From: Nocardia nova NBRC 15556
GTDB taxonomy: Bacteria; Actinomycetota; Actinomycetes; Mycobacteriales; Mycobacteriaceae
NCBI RefSeq assembly: GCF_001613005.1
Contig: NZ_BDBN01000015.1
Coordinates: 1-64,000, forward strand
Length of the DNA stretch: 64,000 nt
Direction: 5' to 3'
Shown: in pieces, positions 33,641 to 42,910 of the stretch
Numbering within the stretch: position 1 is the first letter of the stretch
Layout: each line of letters starts with the position of its first letter
Position numbers and translations under genes: made by a program
The notes under the pieces: model-generated
Database searches by the model: none
Seen by the model: only the letters and a program-made list of their open reading frames with translations
Told to the model about the DNA's origin: nothing

Positions 33641-34030
33641 ATGCTGAACACCGCGCGGATCGAGGCACGCGTCCCCACGCAGGCTCTGGAACAGGCGAGG
33701 CGTTGGTACGCCGAGAAACTCGGTCTGGAACCCGTGGAGGAGCGCCCGGGCGGGCTGCGCTACGAGGGGGCGTCAGGGGTCTTCTGCCTGTTCGCGTCGG
33801 CCGGTGCGTCCGATGGTTCCTTCACCCAACTGGGGTTCTACGTCGACGATATCGAGAGCACCGTGGCCGCCCTGCGAGAGCGCGGCGTGGTCTTCGAGGA
33901 GTACTCGGGCACCGTCGGCGGGATCATGGAGATCGAGGGGAACTACCCCAGCAAGGGACGCGCGGAACGGGGTGCGTGGTTTCGCGACAGCGAGGGAAAC
34001 ATGATCGGACTCGGCGAGGTCGTCGAATAG
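33641..34030 (+). CDS. VOC-superfamily (glyoxalase/bleomycin resistance-like) protein
   Basis: A 129-residue protein with two beta-alpha-beta-beta-beta modules: ARIEARVPTQALEQARRWYAEKLGLEPVEE and FTQLGFYVDDIESTVAALRERGVVFEEY. The C-terminal FRDSEGNMIGLGEVV carries the usual terminal metal-ligand region. Substrate is unknown. It is a single gene, convergent with the DUF1707 gene four bases away. Confidence 0.85.
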   Translation: MLNTARIEARVPTQALEQARRWYAEKLGLEPVEERPGGLRYEGASGVFCLFASAGASDGSFTQLGFYVDDIESTVAALRERGVVFEEYSGTVGGIMEIEGNYPSKGRAERGAWFRDSEGNMIGLGEVVE

Positions 34031-34033
34031 CGA

Positions 34034-34729
34034 TCAGAACCCCGACATCAGCTTCTTCCACTGCACGCCGAACGGATGCTTCGCGGTGATCGAGCTGAAC
34101 CGGCTGCGCCCGTGCACGATGATGTGCAGCGGTCCGATCGGCGGCCCGGTGCGCACTTTGTTGTTGGCGCTGGAACCGATCAGCTCCACGCCGTTCAGGT
34201 CGACGGTCGCCTCGCCGGGCAGGATCATGGTCAGCGAGCTGCAGAAATCGTCGACCCGGATCTCGACCACCTGGGTCGACATGACGGCCTGGGTGAAATC
34301 CAGGGTGACGCCCGACAGATAGCTGTTGACGTACAGCGAGGGCGGCACCTGCCACGGCCCCTTGCGGGTGACGCCGGACAGGCGCGGACGAATCGCGGTT
34401 TCGGCCTCGGTGCGTCCGGCGGGGGCACCCCACCGCCACGTCTGAGCCGGTCCGGGCGAGGCGGTCGGCTGGGCGGGATTCGGTTGTCCCGCAAGGCGAA
34501 TCCCGGGCAGGTCGATCAGGACGGCGTTGAGTTCGCCGCGCGTCTTGGCCGCCAGCGCGGTATCCATCCGCTCGCTGAACTCGCCCAGCGACAACATGCC
34601 CAGCCCGACCGCGCGCTGTAGCAGGGTCCCGACATGTTCGCGTTCGGCATCCGATACTCGCAGGTCACGGTCGCCTACGGCTCCCCCGGTTCCCGCGGAC
34701 CCCGGGGCGGAAACGGTCTCACCACCCAT
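34034..34729 (-). CDS. DUF1707 / LiaF-type cell-wall-stress protein
   Basis: About 231 residues. The N-terminal DUF1707 domain LRVSDAEREHVGTLLQRAVGLGMLSLGEFSERMDTALAAKTRGEL is clear. The C-terminal part (VNSYLSGVTLDFTQA to GVQWKKL) resembles the beta-helical LiaF/DUF2154 fold. There are no membrane helices. The start is uncertain: ATG 34729, GTG 34735 or a codon near 34765. It follows the response regulator by 59 bp on the same strand and may belong to that two-component regulon as a stress-sensing or target protein. Confidence 0.75.
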   Translation of the reverse strand: MGGETVSAPGSAGTGGAVGDRDLRVSDAEREHVGTLLQRAVGLGMLSLGEFSERMDTALAAKTRGELNAVLIDLPGIRLAGQPNPAQPTASPGPAQTWRWGAPAGRTEAETAIRPRLSGVTRKGPWQVPPSLYVNSYLSGVTLDFTQAVMSTQVVEIRVDDFCSSLTMILPGEATVDLNGVELIGSSANNKVRTGPPIGPLHIIVHGRSRFSSITAKHPFGVQWKKLMSGF

Positions 34730-34788
34730 GTTCACGAGGCTACCGACGCCGCGGCCGCAGCACATCAGGGCAATCCCTGATCCGGCCC

Positions 34789-35460
34789 CTACTCGAGGCC
34801 CTGTTCGATGGCATACCGGGTGAGTTCGACCCGGTTGCCGAGCTGCAGTTTGCGCAGCGTCGCCTGCACGTGGTTCTCCACCGTGCGATGGCTGACGCTC
34901 AGCCTGGTCGCGATCTGTTTCGCCGACAAACCCTTCGCCACCAGCCGCAACACCTCGGTTTCGCGGTCGGTGAGGACGGGCTGCTCGGCGCTCCTATCGG
35001 CCCCCGCCCCGGCGATGCGACGGAATTCGCCGAGCACCACACCGGCCAGGCCTGGCGTGAACACCGCCTGGCCCGCGGCCGTCGCCCGCACCGCGTCGAT
35101 CAACTCGGCCGCCGACGCGCTCTTGACCAGATAGCCGCTCGCCCCGGCCTTGACGGCTTCCAGCACATCACCGCGTTCGTCCGAGGCCGAGAGCACCAGT
35201 ACTCGGCTGCGCGGCGAGACGCGGAGCACTTCCGCGGTGGCCTGGGCTCCGCTGCCGTCGGGCAGTTGCATATCCATCAGGACGACGTCAGGTCGGACCG
35301 CGGCGGCCCGGCGCGCGGCCGTGCCCGCGCCGTCCGCCGTCGCCACCACCCGGAAACCGGCTTCGGTGAGATCGCGGGACACGCCGTCGCGCCACATCGG
35401 ATGGTCGTCGACCACCATCACCGAAACATCTTCTGCCGCGACGTCTTCCGATGTCCTCAT
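34789..35460 (-). CDS. NarL/LuxR-type response regulator
   Basis: A 223-residue two-component regulator. The receiver domain has the acidic pair D18-D19, phosphoacceptor D63 in VVLMDMQLPDGSG and the conserved Lys in GYLVKSAS. The C-terminal LuxR helix-turn-helix is LTDRETEVLRLVAKGLSAKQIATRLSVSHRTVENHV. ATG 35460 overlaps the stop of the kinase gene (ATGA), so the kinase and regulator are made together. Confidence 0.93.
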   Translation of the reverse strand: MRTSEDVAAEDVSVMVVDDHPMWRDGVSRDLTEAGFRVVATADGAGTAARRAAAVRPDVVLMDMQLPDGSGAQATAEVLRVSPRSRVLVLSASDERGDVLEAVKAGASGYLVKSASAAELIDAVRATAAGQAVFTPGLAGVVLGEFRRIAGAGADRSAEQPVLTDRETEVLRLVAKGLSAKQIATRLSVSHRTVENHVQATLRKLQLGNRVELTRYAIEQGLE

Positions 35461-36653
35461 CGTTGCTCCCCGTCACGTGGAATCCGGAATTCCCATTCGG
35501 TGCCGTCGGCGGTGTCGAGCAGTTCGGCGGTGCCGCCCAGCGCCTCGATCCGCCCGACGATCGAATGCGAGACACCCATCCGCCCCTCGGCGGCCGCGGC
35601 CGGCAGCCGGCCCTGCGCGATCCCCGGCCCGTCGTCGCGCACACTGACCACCACCGCATCGCCCATATCCTCCAGCAGCACAAAGGCTTTCGCCTCGGCG
35701 CCGGCGTGCAGCGCGGTATTGGACAGCGCGGCACCGACGGCGGCGGCGATCTCCCGGGCGGTCCGTGCCCCGATCGTCACCGGCTCACCGGGCGCGGAGA
35801 CCGCGGTCGACGGCGCGGCGAAGGCTCTCAGCAGCGCACGCAGCTCCGCGCGGGCGTCGAGACCCGAACCGTCCCTGCCTTGTTCGGAGATCAGCACCCG
35901 GAGCGCGACTTCCTGTTCGCGGGCACGATCCGCCAATTCGGCCGTGCGTCCACCGATTTCACTGCCGCGCCGACTGATGTACGCGAGGACCTGCAGCACC
36001 CCGTCGTGTACTTCGCGGGCGAGCCGTTCGCGTTCGGCGGTGGCGGCGGACAACCGCATCGCCTGCTCGAGGTGCCCCTGCGCGCGCCGCGCCGTCGCGG
36101 CCGCCAACCCGATGGCCAGCCCGACCGAAACCAGCACGGGCGCGGTCGCATCCGACCACAGATCCAACTCCCACTGTTCCCGCACCACGATGCTCACCAC
36201 CGAAATCGCCAGCCCCGCGAGCACGCCGCCGAGCGCACCCCATTCGATCGCCGCCGACATCACCGCATTCGCCACCCACAGCGTGGTCGGCAGGGTCTGA
36301 TGCCCGTGGTACCAGGGGTAGTCGGCGACCAGCCGAGTCGCCGCCATCAGCCCGACGGCGACCGCCAGGTCACCGATCACCACCGCTCGCCGCTCCCACC
36401 CGGTGACCGACCAGCGCGACAACCACAGCGCCGAGACGACCGACCAGAGCACCAGCATCCCGATCAGCACCCAACTCAGCGGCTGCCGCTCGTACGACGA
36501 CACCGAGGCGACCTGCTGGCCCACCGCGTAGAGCATTGTGACCAGGCGAAACACCTGCGCCGCCCGCCACAGCAGCGCAGTCGCGGCCGTCGGTCCCGGC
36601 GCGGTCGAGTCGGCGGGCGGCGTGACGCCCGCGGACTCAGCCCTCGTCCGCAT
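35457..36653 (-). CDS. Sensor histidine kinase (MacS-like, HisKA_3 type)
   Basis: About 398 residues from ATG 36653. Two further in-frame ATGs (36668, 36683) lie in a 15-bp tandem repeat, and the frame is open to 36734. The N-terminal half has six hydrophobic helices. The dimerisation helix contains the phosphorylated His in LAREVHDGVLQVLAYISRRG. The ATP-binding domain has N-box GAALSNTALHA, G1 VRDDGPGI and G2 GRMGVSHSIVGRI. The gene overlaps the upstream AI-2E gene by 17 bp and the response regulator by 4 bp. The sequence resembles the MacS-type kinases of mycolate bacteria. The signal is unknown; membrane or envelope state is a fair guess. Confidence 0.87.
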   Translation of the reverse strand: MRTRAESAGVTPPADSTAPGPTAATALLWRAAQVFRLVTMLYAVGQQVASVSSYERQPLSWVLIGMLVLWSVVSALWLSRWSVTGWERRAVVIGDLAVAVGLMAATRLVADYPWYHGHQTLPTTLWVANAVMSAAIEWGALGGVLAGLAISVVSIVVREQWELDLWSDATAPVLVSVGLAIGLAAATARRAQGHLEQAMRLSAATAERERLAREVHDGVLQVLAYISRRGSEIGGRTAELADRAREQEVALRVLISEQGRDGSGLDARAELRALLRAFAAPSTAVSAPGEPVTIGARTAREIAAAVGAALSNTALHAGAEAKAFVLLEDMGDAVVVSVRDDGPGIAQGRLPAAAAEGRMGVSHSIVGRIEALGGTAELLDTADGTEWEFRIPRDGEQR

Positions 36654-37941
36654 CACCGCCGTCCGCATCACCGCCGTCCGCATCGGACCGCGATTCGGCC
36701 CGGCGGTAGCGATCCGGCTCGGGCCGGTCGGCATCGGCGTGGAACATCGGCTCCCCCGGTTCCCCGGTATTGAGTTCCTGATACAGCTCTTCCGGGCTGC
36801 CGACCAGCAACGAACGGATCGCGGTGTTCATCACCGCGACGAACGGCACCGCCAGCAGACCGCCCGCGATACCGGCCAGCACCACGCCCGCCGTGATCGC
36901 CAGCACCACCGCCAGCGGATGGATGCGCACCGCGCGGCCCAGCAACAACGGTTGCAGCACATGGCCTTCCAGCTGCATCACCGCCACCGTGATGCCGAGC
37001 ACGATCAGCGCGGTGACGAAACCCTTCGTCATCAAGGCCAGGAAGACCGCGATGAAGCCCGCGAGCAGGGAGCCGACGATCGGGACGAAGGCGCCGATGA
37101 ACACCAGCGATGCCAGCGGAAGGGCCAGCGGCACACTGAGAATCGCCAGCCCGGCGCCGATGCCGATGGCGTCGACGGCCGCCACCACGACGGTGGCGCG
37201 CACGAATCCGATCAGCGTGCCGAAGCCGAGCCGCCCGGCGGTGCGCACCCGTTCACGTTGCGGGGTGGGCACGATCCGGGTCACGAAGTTCCAGATCTGG
37301 TCGCCGCCGTAGAGGAAGAAAATCAGGATGAACAGCGTCAGGAAGGCGCCGGTCAAGAATTCGCCGATCGCCGCGGCGGTGGTCAGGGCGCCGCTGGTCA
37401 GCGAATCCTGATTGGCCTCCAGGGTTTTGATGATCGTATTGCCGCCGTTGCGGATCTGGTCGTTGCTCAGATGCAGCGGACCGTTGATCAGCCAGTCCTG
37501 CACGGTGTGGATGCTGGTCTTGAATTCGTCGGTCAGCTGCGGCACACCGGTGATGAACTGCTCGATCACGAAGGTGAAGATCCCCGCCAGCAAGCCCAGC
37601 GATCCGACCAGGGCCACGAATACGCCGATGCCGCGCGGCATTCCGAGGCGTTGCAGCAGATCCACCAGCGGCGAGAGCAGCGCCGCCGCGAGCAGGGCGA
37701 TCGCGACCGGAATGACGACCGTGGTCAGCTTGTGCGCCAGGTAGGCGACCGCCAGCACCGCCACCAGGATGATCAACAATCGCCAGCACCATTCGGCGCC
37801 CTGACGCACCAGTGGATGCACCGAGTCGGCCGCGCTGCGCTCGCGCCCGCGATCGGGTGCGCTTCGGCTCGAAGCCGCCGATGCGACGCCCGCCGGGGCA
37901 GGCTCGGCCGGATTCCCGGAGGTCTTGCTGTCCCCACTCAC
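36637..37941 (-). CDS. AI-2E family (PerM-like) transporter
   Basis: A 434-residue membrane protein. An N-terminal Ser/Ala-rich cytoplasmic stretch (1-55) is followed by about eight helices and a central amphipathic region with VTRIVPTPQRERVRTAGRLGFGTLIGFVRATVVV, standard for the family. The C-terminus is acidic and repetitive (DADGGDADGGDADEG). The start is GTG 37941. Rv0205 occupies this place near mmpL3 in M. tuberculosis. PerM-like members affect cell division and autoinducer or solute export, but substrates are poorly defined. Overlap with the kinase gene suggests a shared transcript. Confidence 0.85.
   Translation of the reverse strand: MSGDSKTSGNPAEPAPAGVASAASSRSAPDRGRERSAADSVHPLVRQGAEWCWRLLIILVAVLAVAYLAHKLTTVVIPVAIALLAAALLSPLVDLLQRLGMPRGIGVFVALVGSLGLLAGIFTFVIEQFITGVPQLTDEFKTSIHTVQDWLINGPLHLSNDQIRNGGNTIIKTLEANQDSLTSGALTTAAAIGEFLTGAFLTLFILIFFLYGGDQIWNFVTRIVPTPQRERVRTAGRLGFGTLIGFVRATVVVAAVDAIGIGAGLAILSVPLALPLASLVFIGAFVPIVGSLLAGFIAVFLALMTKGFVTALIVLGITVAVMQLEGHVLQPLLLGRAVRIHPLAVVLAITAGVVLAGIAGGLLAVPFVAVMNTAIRSLLVGSPEELYQELNTGEPGEPMFHADADRPEPDRYRRAESRSDADGGDADGGDADEG
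36645..36689. repeat. 15-bp tandem repeat at the transporter/kinase gene overlap
   Basis: Units of CGTCCGCATCACCGC run at 36645-36659 and 36660-36674, with a third partial copy to about 36684. On the minus strand each unit encodes DADGG in the transporter frame and MRTAV in the kinase frame, so it supplies three in-frame ATG codons for the kinase. Confidence 0.88.
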
Positions 37942-38032
37942 GCCGCGAGCCTATCGGCCGGGGACGCAACCGGCACGTGTCCGCTCCGCCCGAATCCGGT
38001 GACCTACGACGCGCCCCGCTAGATTGGTCATC

Positions 38033-39541
38033 GTGTCAGCGCCTCTGGAAGCGGTCAAACAGACCATGCGAACGCGCTGGCCGCTGTACCTCGCATCGAT
38101 GCTGGCGGCCAATGCCTTCGGTGCGGTCCTGGTCTACGCGTTCATCCAGTACGGGCTGCCCGCGCCCGAGGGCACGCCGAACGGATTGCGGCGCGCCGGC
38201 CTGCTGCTTCCGGCGCTGGTCTTCGCGATCGGCGGATTCCTGAGCGTCACCGCCTCGGCGTTGATGCTGCGACCGGTGATGCGCTGGCAGATGCGCGGCG
38301 GTCCGCCCAGTCGCCAGGAACAGATGGCGGCCCTGCACGCGCCGCTGCGGCAGTCCATCCTCCACCTGCTGTTGTGGCTGGTGGGCGGTGCGGTGCTGGC
38401 CGCGCGGATCATCGTGGAAACACCCGAGCTCGCGGGTGCGGTGATCGTCACCGAATGTATGGCCGCCACCATCGTGTTCGGCTTCACCTACATGCTGGGT
38501 GAACGAATTTTGCGCCCGGTGGCCGCGCACGCGCTGACCACCGGCACCTTCGATCACACCCTCACCCCCGGTGTCGGCACGCGCATGGCGATGACGTGGG
38601 GCATGGGCACATTCGCGCCGACCATCGCGATCGTGCTGCTGTGTGTCACCCAGATCACGTCGCAGGTGCATTTCTCGGCGCAGTCGCTGGCCATCTCGAT
38701 TCTGCTGCTGTGCGGGGTGGTGATCATGCAGGCGCTGGCGCTGTCGATGCTCACCGCGTCGAGCATCTCCGACCCGGTGCGGCAGCTCTCCCGAGCGATC
38801 AACCGGGTGCAGGGAGGTGCGCGCGATGTCCAGGTCGAGGTGTTCGACGGCAGCGAGATCGGCCTGCTGCAGGTCGGTTTCAACCGCATGATGGAAGAGG
38901 CCGCGCAGCGCCGCGAACTGCAGGAACTGTTCGGCCAGCACGTCGGCGAGGAAGTGGCCCGCCGCGCGCTCGAGTACGGCACCGAACTGGGTGGTGAAAC
39001 CCGGTTCGTGGCCGTGTTGTTCGTGGATATGGTCGGCTCCACCGCCACCGCCGCCGAGCGGCCGCCCACCGAGGTGGTCAGCCTGCTCAACGAATTCTTC
39101 CGGGTGGTGGTCGATGTGGTCGACCGGCACAACGGCCTGATCAACAAGTTCGTCGGCGATGCGGCGCTGGCGATCTTCGGTGCGCCACTGGACCGTCCGG
39201 ACGCGCCGACCGCCGCGCTGGCCGCGGCCCGCGATCTGCGCGAGGCGCTGCGCGAGGTGCAGGGCCTGGATATCGGCATCGGTGTCTCGGCCGGCCTCGC
39301 CGTCGCCGGAAACATCGGCGCCGCGAATCGCTTCGAGTACACGGTGATCGGCGATCCGGTGAACGAGGCCTCGCGCCTCACCGAATTGGCGAAGGAACAT
39401 CCGGGCCGCGTCCTGGCCTCGGGCAGCGCCCTGTACTTCGCCGACGACGACGAACAGAAGCAGTGGATCTCCGGCGACGAGGTGCAATTGCGCGGTCGCC
39501 GCCGCAAGACCCGGCTCGCGTGGCCGAAGGCTCTCGGATGA
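38033..39541 (+). CDS. Membrane-anchored class III adenylate cyclase with HAMP domain
   Basis: A 502-residue protein: an N-terminal six-helix membrane domain (about 25-245), a HAMP segment (SSISDPVRQLSRAINRVQGGARDVQVEVFDGSEIGLLQVGFNRM) and a C-terminal cyclase domain. Both metal aspartates are present (LFVDMVGST and NKFVGDAALAIFG), as are the transition-state Asn and Arg in GDPVNEASRL, so it looks catalytically active. The layout matches the mycobacterial Rv3645/Rv1318c type. GTG 38033 is chosen; TTG 38024 is an alternative. Product is probably cAMP. Confidence 0.87.
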   Translation: MSAPLEAVKQTMRTRWPLYLASMLAANAFGAVLVYAFIQYGLPAPEGTPNGLRRAGLLLPALVFAIGGFLSVTASALMLRPVMRWQMRGGPPSRQEQMAALHAPLRQSILHLLLWLVGGAVLAARIIVETPELAGAVIVTECMAATIVFGFTYMLGERILRPVAAHALTTGTFDHTLTPGVGTRMAMTWGMGTFAPTIAIVLLCVTQITSQVHFSAQSLAISILLLCGVVIMQALALSMLTASSISDPVRQLSRAINRVQGGARDVQVEVFDGSEIGLLQVGFNRMMEEAAQRRELQELFGQHVGEEVARRALEYGTELGGETRFVAVLFVDMVGSTATAAERPPTEVVSLLNEFFRVVVDVVDRHNGLINKFVGDAALAIFGAPLDRPDAPTAALAAARDLREALREVQGLDIGIGVSAGLAVAGNIGAANRFEYTVIGDPVNEASRLTELAKEHPGRVLASGSALYFADDDEQKQWISGDEVQLRGRRRKTRLAWPKALG

Positions 39542-39583
39542 GCCACTGCCGCCTTCGGGCCCGACCCCACTAGGCTGGGCGTC

Positions 39584-40756
39584 GTGACGGCCCACGCTGA
39601 ACCCGGCGGCGAACCGGCGCGGCCCGCGCGGCGCAGGTTCCGCTGGTTGAAATGGGCCCTCGGCGTTGCCCTGTCGGCGTTGCTGATCGCCGAGGGCGTA
39701 TACCTGTGGCCGCGCCTGCACGATTCCTGGCGCAACCTCACGGAGATCCATTGGGGCTGGGTCGCCGTGTGCGTCTGGATGCAGGCGTTGTCGATGAGTG
39801 GATTCGGCCGCATCCAGAAACGCCTGCTGCGCGCGGGCGGGGTCGACGTCTCGCAGCGCGCCTCGGTATCGGTCGTCTACGGAGCCACCGCGATGTCGGT
39901 GTCGCTGCCCGCCGGCCAGGTGTTCTCCACCGCCTTCACCTATCGCCAGACCCGCCGCTGGGGTGCGAGCCCGATCGTCGCGTCCTGGCAGCTGCTGATG
40001 TCGGGCGTGGTCGCGACGAGCGGCATGCTGCTGCTCGGCGTGGGCGGCGCGCTGCTGGTCGGCAATCGCATCGGTCCGTGGAAGCTGGTTCTCACGCTGG
40101 GCGCGGTGGCGCTGCTGGTGTGGGCGGGCAAATACATATCCGGTAACCCCGGTGCGCTGCAGGCGCTGGTGCGCCGCGGGGTGCGGCTGGTCAACCGGAT
40201 CCGGCGACATCCGGCCGATGCCGGGCTGGCGCACGTCGACGAGGTGCTGCGACAGCTGGAATCGGTGGACGTGCACCGGCGGGATGCCGCGTGGGTCGCG
40301 TTCTGGGCGGTCGTGCATCGGCTCGGCGATGTGGCCTGCCTGGGTGCGGCCTGCTACGCGGTCGGCGCCGATCCGCGCTGGGCGGGCCTGCTGATCGCCT
40401 TCAGTGTGGGCAAGGCGGTCGGCACCATTCCGTTCGCACCCGGTGGCATCGTCTACGTCGATGCCACCCTGATCTACAGCCTCACCGCCGCCGCGGGACT
40501 GCCGGCGGCGCAGGCGGTGGCCGCCGCCTTCGTCTACCGCATGGTGAGTTTCATTCTCGTCGCGATCATCGGCTGGATCGTCTTCGTCTTCCGCTTCCGC
40601 AATCCGCAGCTCGGCGATGCGCAGTTCGAGCAGGAATTCGAACAGCGCTCGGCCCTGCTCGCCGAACCCCGCCGCGCCGACAGCGGCGCGAACCGGCCCC
40701 TTCGCGAGGGCGATTCGCCCGGACCGGCCGAACCCGACGGCGAACCGCAGCCCTGA
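39584..40756 (+). CDS. YbhN-like (LPG synthase TM-domain) membrane protein
   Basis: A 390-residue protein with about eight helices and the conserved segment FSVGKAVGTIPFAPGGIVYVDATLIYSL, characteristic of the lysylphosphatidylglycerol-synthase transmembrane/UPF0104 family. It lacks the soluble aminoacyltransferase domain, so it is more likely a lipid flippase-like or accessory protein than an LPG synthase. GTG 39584 follows the cyclase gene by 42 bp. A short acidic Pro-rich tail closes the protein. Its substrate is unknown. Confidence 0.8.
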   Translation: MTAHAEPGGEPARPARRRFRWLKWALGVALSALLIAEGVYLWPRLHDSWRNLTEIHWGWVAVCVWMQALSMSGFGRIQKRLLRAGGVDVSQRASVSVVYGATAMSVSLPAGQVFSTAFTYRQTRRWGASPIVASWQLLMSGVVATSGMLLLGVGGALLVGNRIGPWKLVLTLGAVALLVWAGKYISGNPGALQALVRRGVRLVNRIRRHPADAGLAHVDEVLRQLESVDVHRRDAAWVAFWAVVHRLGDVACLGAACYAVGADPRWAGLLIAFSVGKAVGTIPFAPGGIVYVDATLIYSLTAAAGLPAAQAVAAAFVYRMVSFILVAIIGWIVFVFRFRNPQLGDAQFEQEFEQRSALLAEPRRADSGANRPLREGDSPGPAEPDGEPQP

Positions 40757-40804
40757 GCGGTCCCGGAATCCGGCTGCCGCACCGCTGTCACTACCCTGGC
40801 GACC

Positions 40805-41215
40805 GTGAGGAAATGGCTGCCGCTGCTGATCGATGTCGTGCTGGTGATCGTGTTCTGCGCGATCGGCCGGCGCAGCCACGACGAGGCGGTGGCGGCGGGT
40901 CTGCTGCGCACGGTCTGGCCGTTCGGCGCCGGTCTGCTGATCGGCTGGGTGATTGCTCCGGCGATCGCCGGCCGCGGGCGACTGTCCGACGCGCTCGCAC
41001 GATTCGACGGATCGGCGGTGTGGCCGACCGGCGTGGTGGTGTGGTTGTCGACGCTGATCGGCGGCATGGTGCTGCGAGTGATCAGCGGTCAGGGCACTGC
41101 GGTCAGCTTCGTCATCGTCGCGGCGACCGTTCTCGCGGTCTTCCTGCTGGGCTGGCGCGCGGTGTGGATCCCCGCCGCCCGGCGCATTCGAGTCACCGGC
41201 GCATCCGTGAACTGA
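40805..41215 (+). CDS. DUF3054 membrane protein
   Basis: A 136-residue four-helix membrane protein. The opening LPLLIDVVLVIVFCAIGRRSHDE and WPFGAGLLIGWVI are typical DUF3054 features. Function is unknown in the family. It lies 48 bp after the YbhN-like gene on the same strand and may be co-transcribed with it. GTG 40805 is the first start after the previous gene. Confidence 0.85.
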   Translation: MRKWLPLLIDVVLVIVFCAIGRRSHDEAVAAGLLRTVWPFGAGLLIGWVIAPAIAGRGRLSDALARFDGSAVWPTGVVVWLSTLIGGMVLRVISGQGTAVSFVIVAATVLAVFLLGWRAVWIPAARRIRVTGASVN

Positions 41216-41227
41216 CGCCCGCGACCG

Positions 41228-42910
41228 CTACTTGTTGTCGTCCGGCGTGGCCAGCGACTGCAGCATCCGCGCGGCCATCCGGGAGGTGGCATCGCCGCTG
41301 TCGATATCGTCGATGTGGATGGCGAAGGCCAGGTCACCGGCATTGGCGAGCAGCCATCCGTCCGAGCCGGCATTCGCGGTGAAGGCGGTGACCCCGGCAT
41401 AGCGGGCGACCGTCACCTCCTGCGGGCTTCCGGTCGCGTCGCGCAGCATGCCGCGCAGCTTGTCGACCACATCGCCGGGCAGCGGTTCCAGCTTGGCCTC
41501 GGTGGTGCCGGGCCGGCCGATCTCGATCATCGGCGGAGCCACCGATCCGCGCGCGATCGTGGCCGCTGCGATCGCCATCCCGAACGGGCTGGCCAGAATC
41601 GGATCGTTGGTGCCCTGTTTGACCTGCTCGACGCCGCGACCACCGATCGGCAGCCGGCCCGTGGTCTCGTCGAGTCCGGGCACCTTGAACCCGATGCCGA
41701 CGCCCAGCATGGCCGCCGCCTCGGCCGCATCCTGCACCGAAACGTCCTGCGGCGCCTTCTTCTTCACGATCGAGGCGACCGCCTTGAACAGGTCCATCGC
41801 ACCGCCGACCGGATAGGTGGCGGTGAATGCGGGCGCGCCCTGGGCGCTGGCGTAGTTGTTCTGGGCCGCCGCGACCACGGCACCCGTGGAGGGCTGTATC
41901 GCCACGATCGAGGCCGCCGTACCGACACTGACCACCGCGTCCTCGGCCGCACGCTGCAACTTCTGGTCCATCGTGGAGGCGATGTCCGGCCCCGGCGGAC
42001 CCTGATATCCGGCCAGTTGGGTGACCATCCGGCCGTCGGGCTCGAACAGCTGCACACCCCAGCCGGCGTGCTGATCCCGGTTCTCCTGCCACACCTTCTG
42101 CAGCGCATCGGTCATGGGCGACCACACCCGGCGGTCGGCGACGATCAGCCTCGGCTGCTTCTCCATCACCACGCCCGGAATCGAGGCCATCCGAGGCTCG
42201 AGAATCGCGAAATCGTCCTCGCGCAGGCTCACCGCGGTGATCGGCTTGCCCTGCGAGCCTGCCAGCTGCTGCATCAGCGAGGCACCGGTGATCAGCGGCG
42301 CGACCGGCGCGATGGCATCGGCCAGGGCATTGGTGGTGCCGACCGGATCACCCGTCTTGGTGGGATCCACCTTGATGACGTTGATGGTCTGCTGGGTCAG
42401 CAACGGCCGGCCGTCGTTGTCGTTGACCTTCGGAGCCGGCGTCGCCTCGGTGCGGACGAGCTTCACCGACCGCTTGTAATCCAGTTGCGGCATGACGACG
42501 GTGGGGTCCCAGGAGATCCGCCAGCCGATAGCCAGCTTGCGGATATTGCCCTGCAGGTCGTAGCTCCAGTCCTTACCCGGCCCGAAGTTCCAGGCGGCCT
42601 TCAGGTTGAACATCGCCGAATCGCCGTCGAGGCTGATGAACTGAACCAGCTTGTAATCGGGCTTACCGGGCTGGAGTCCGTCGAACATCGACTTCAGAGT
42701 GCTCTCGGCACCGGAGGGGTACGAGGTCAGTGCGGCGGCGCCGGCGGCATCGCGATCGTCCATTAGCTGGGTGAAATGCTCGACGACCGCTTCGGGTCCA
42801 CTCGGCGTGCTGTGAAAATCGCACGACCCCATCACGATCGCTACGGCAGCAATTGCGGCCAGTGCCACTGCGCCCCGAACGCGAAAGCGGCGGGATCCCC
42901 ACACATCCAT
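41228..42910 (-). CDS. PBP-like lipoprotein with degenerate transpeptidase domain
   Basis: About 560 residues from ATG 42910 (GTG 42919 also possible). It has a basic N-terminus, a hydrophobic signal and a possible lipobox ending GSC. An NTF2-like MecA_N domain follows (EAVVEHFTQLMDDRDAAGAAALTSYPSGA onward), then a dimerisation domain and a transpeptidase-like domain. Where active PBPs have P-G-S-T-F-K, this one reads YPVGGAMDLFK (Lys at about 376) with no serine. The KTG region is also lost (FTANAGSDGWLLA). I conclude it cannot be a normal DD-transpeptidase or beta-lactam target. A structural or regulatory role in peptidoglycan assembly is possible. Confidence 0.8.
   Translation of the reverse strand: MDVWGSRRFRVRGAVALAAIAAVAIVMGSCDFHSTPSGPEAVVEHFTQLMDDRDAAGAAALTSYPSGAESTLKSMFDGLQPGKPDYKLVQFISLDGDSAMFNLKAAWNFGPGKDWSYDLQGNIRKLAIGWRISWDPTVVMPQLDYKRSVKLVRTEATPAPKVNDNDGRPLLTQQTINVIKVDPTKTGDPVGTTNALADAIAPVAPLITGASLMQQLAGSQGKPITAVSLREDDFAILEPRMASIPGVVMEKQPRLIVADRRVWSPMTDALQKVWQENRDQHAGWGVQLFEPDGRMVTQLAGYQGPPGPDIASTMDQKLQRAAEDAVVSVGTAASIVAIQPSTGAVVAAAQNNYASAQGAPAFTATYPVGGAMDLFKAVASIVKKKAPQDVSVQDAAEAAAMLGVGIGFKVPGLDETTGRLPIGGRGVEQVKQGTNDPILASPFGMAIAAATIARGSVAPPMIEIGRPGTTEAKLEPLPGDVVDKLRGMLRDATGSPQEVTVARYAGVTAFTANAGSDGWLLANAGDLAFAIHIDDIDSGDATSRMAARMLQSLATPDDNK

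Noticed and set aside
38036-40879. 947-residue open frame on the minus strand
   Set aside because: Antisense to the cyclase and YbhN-like genes, which have clear domains; the antisense product has none.
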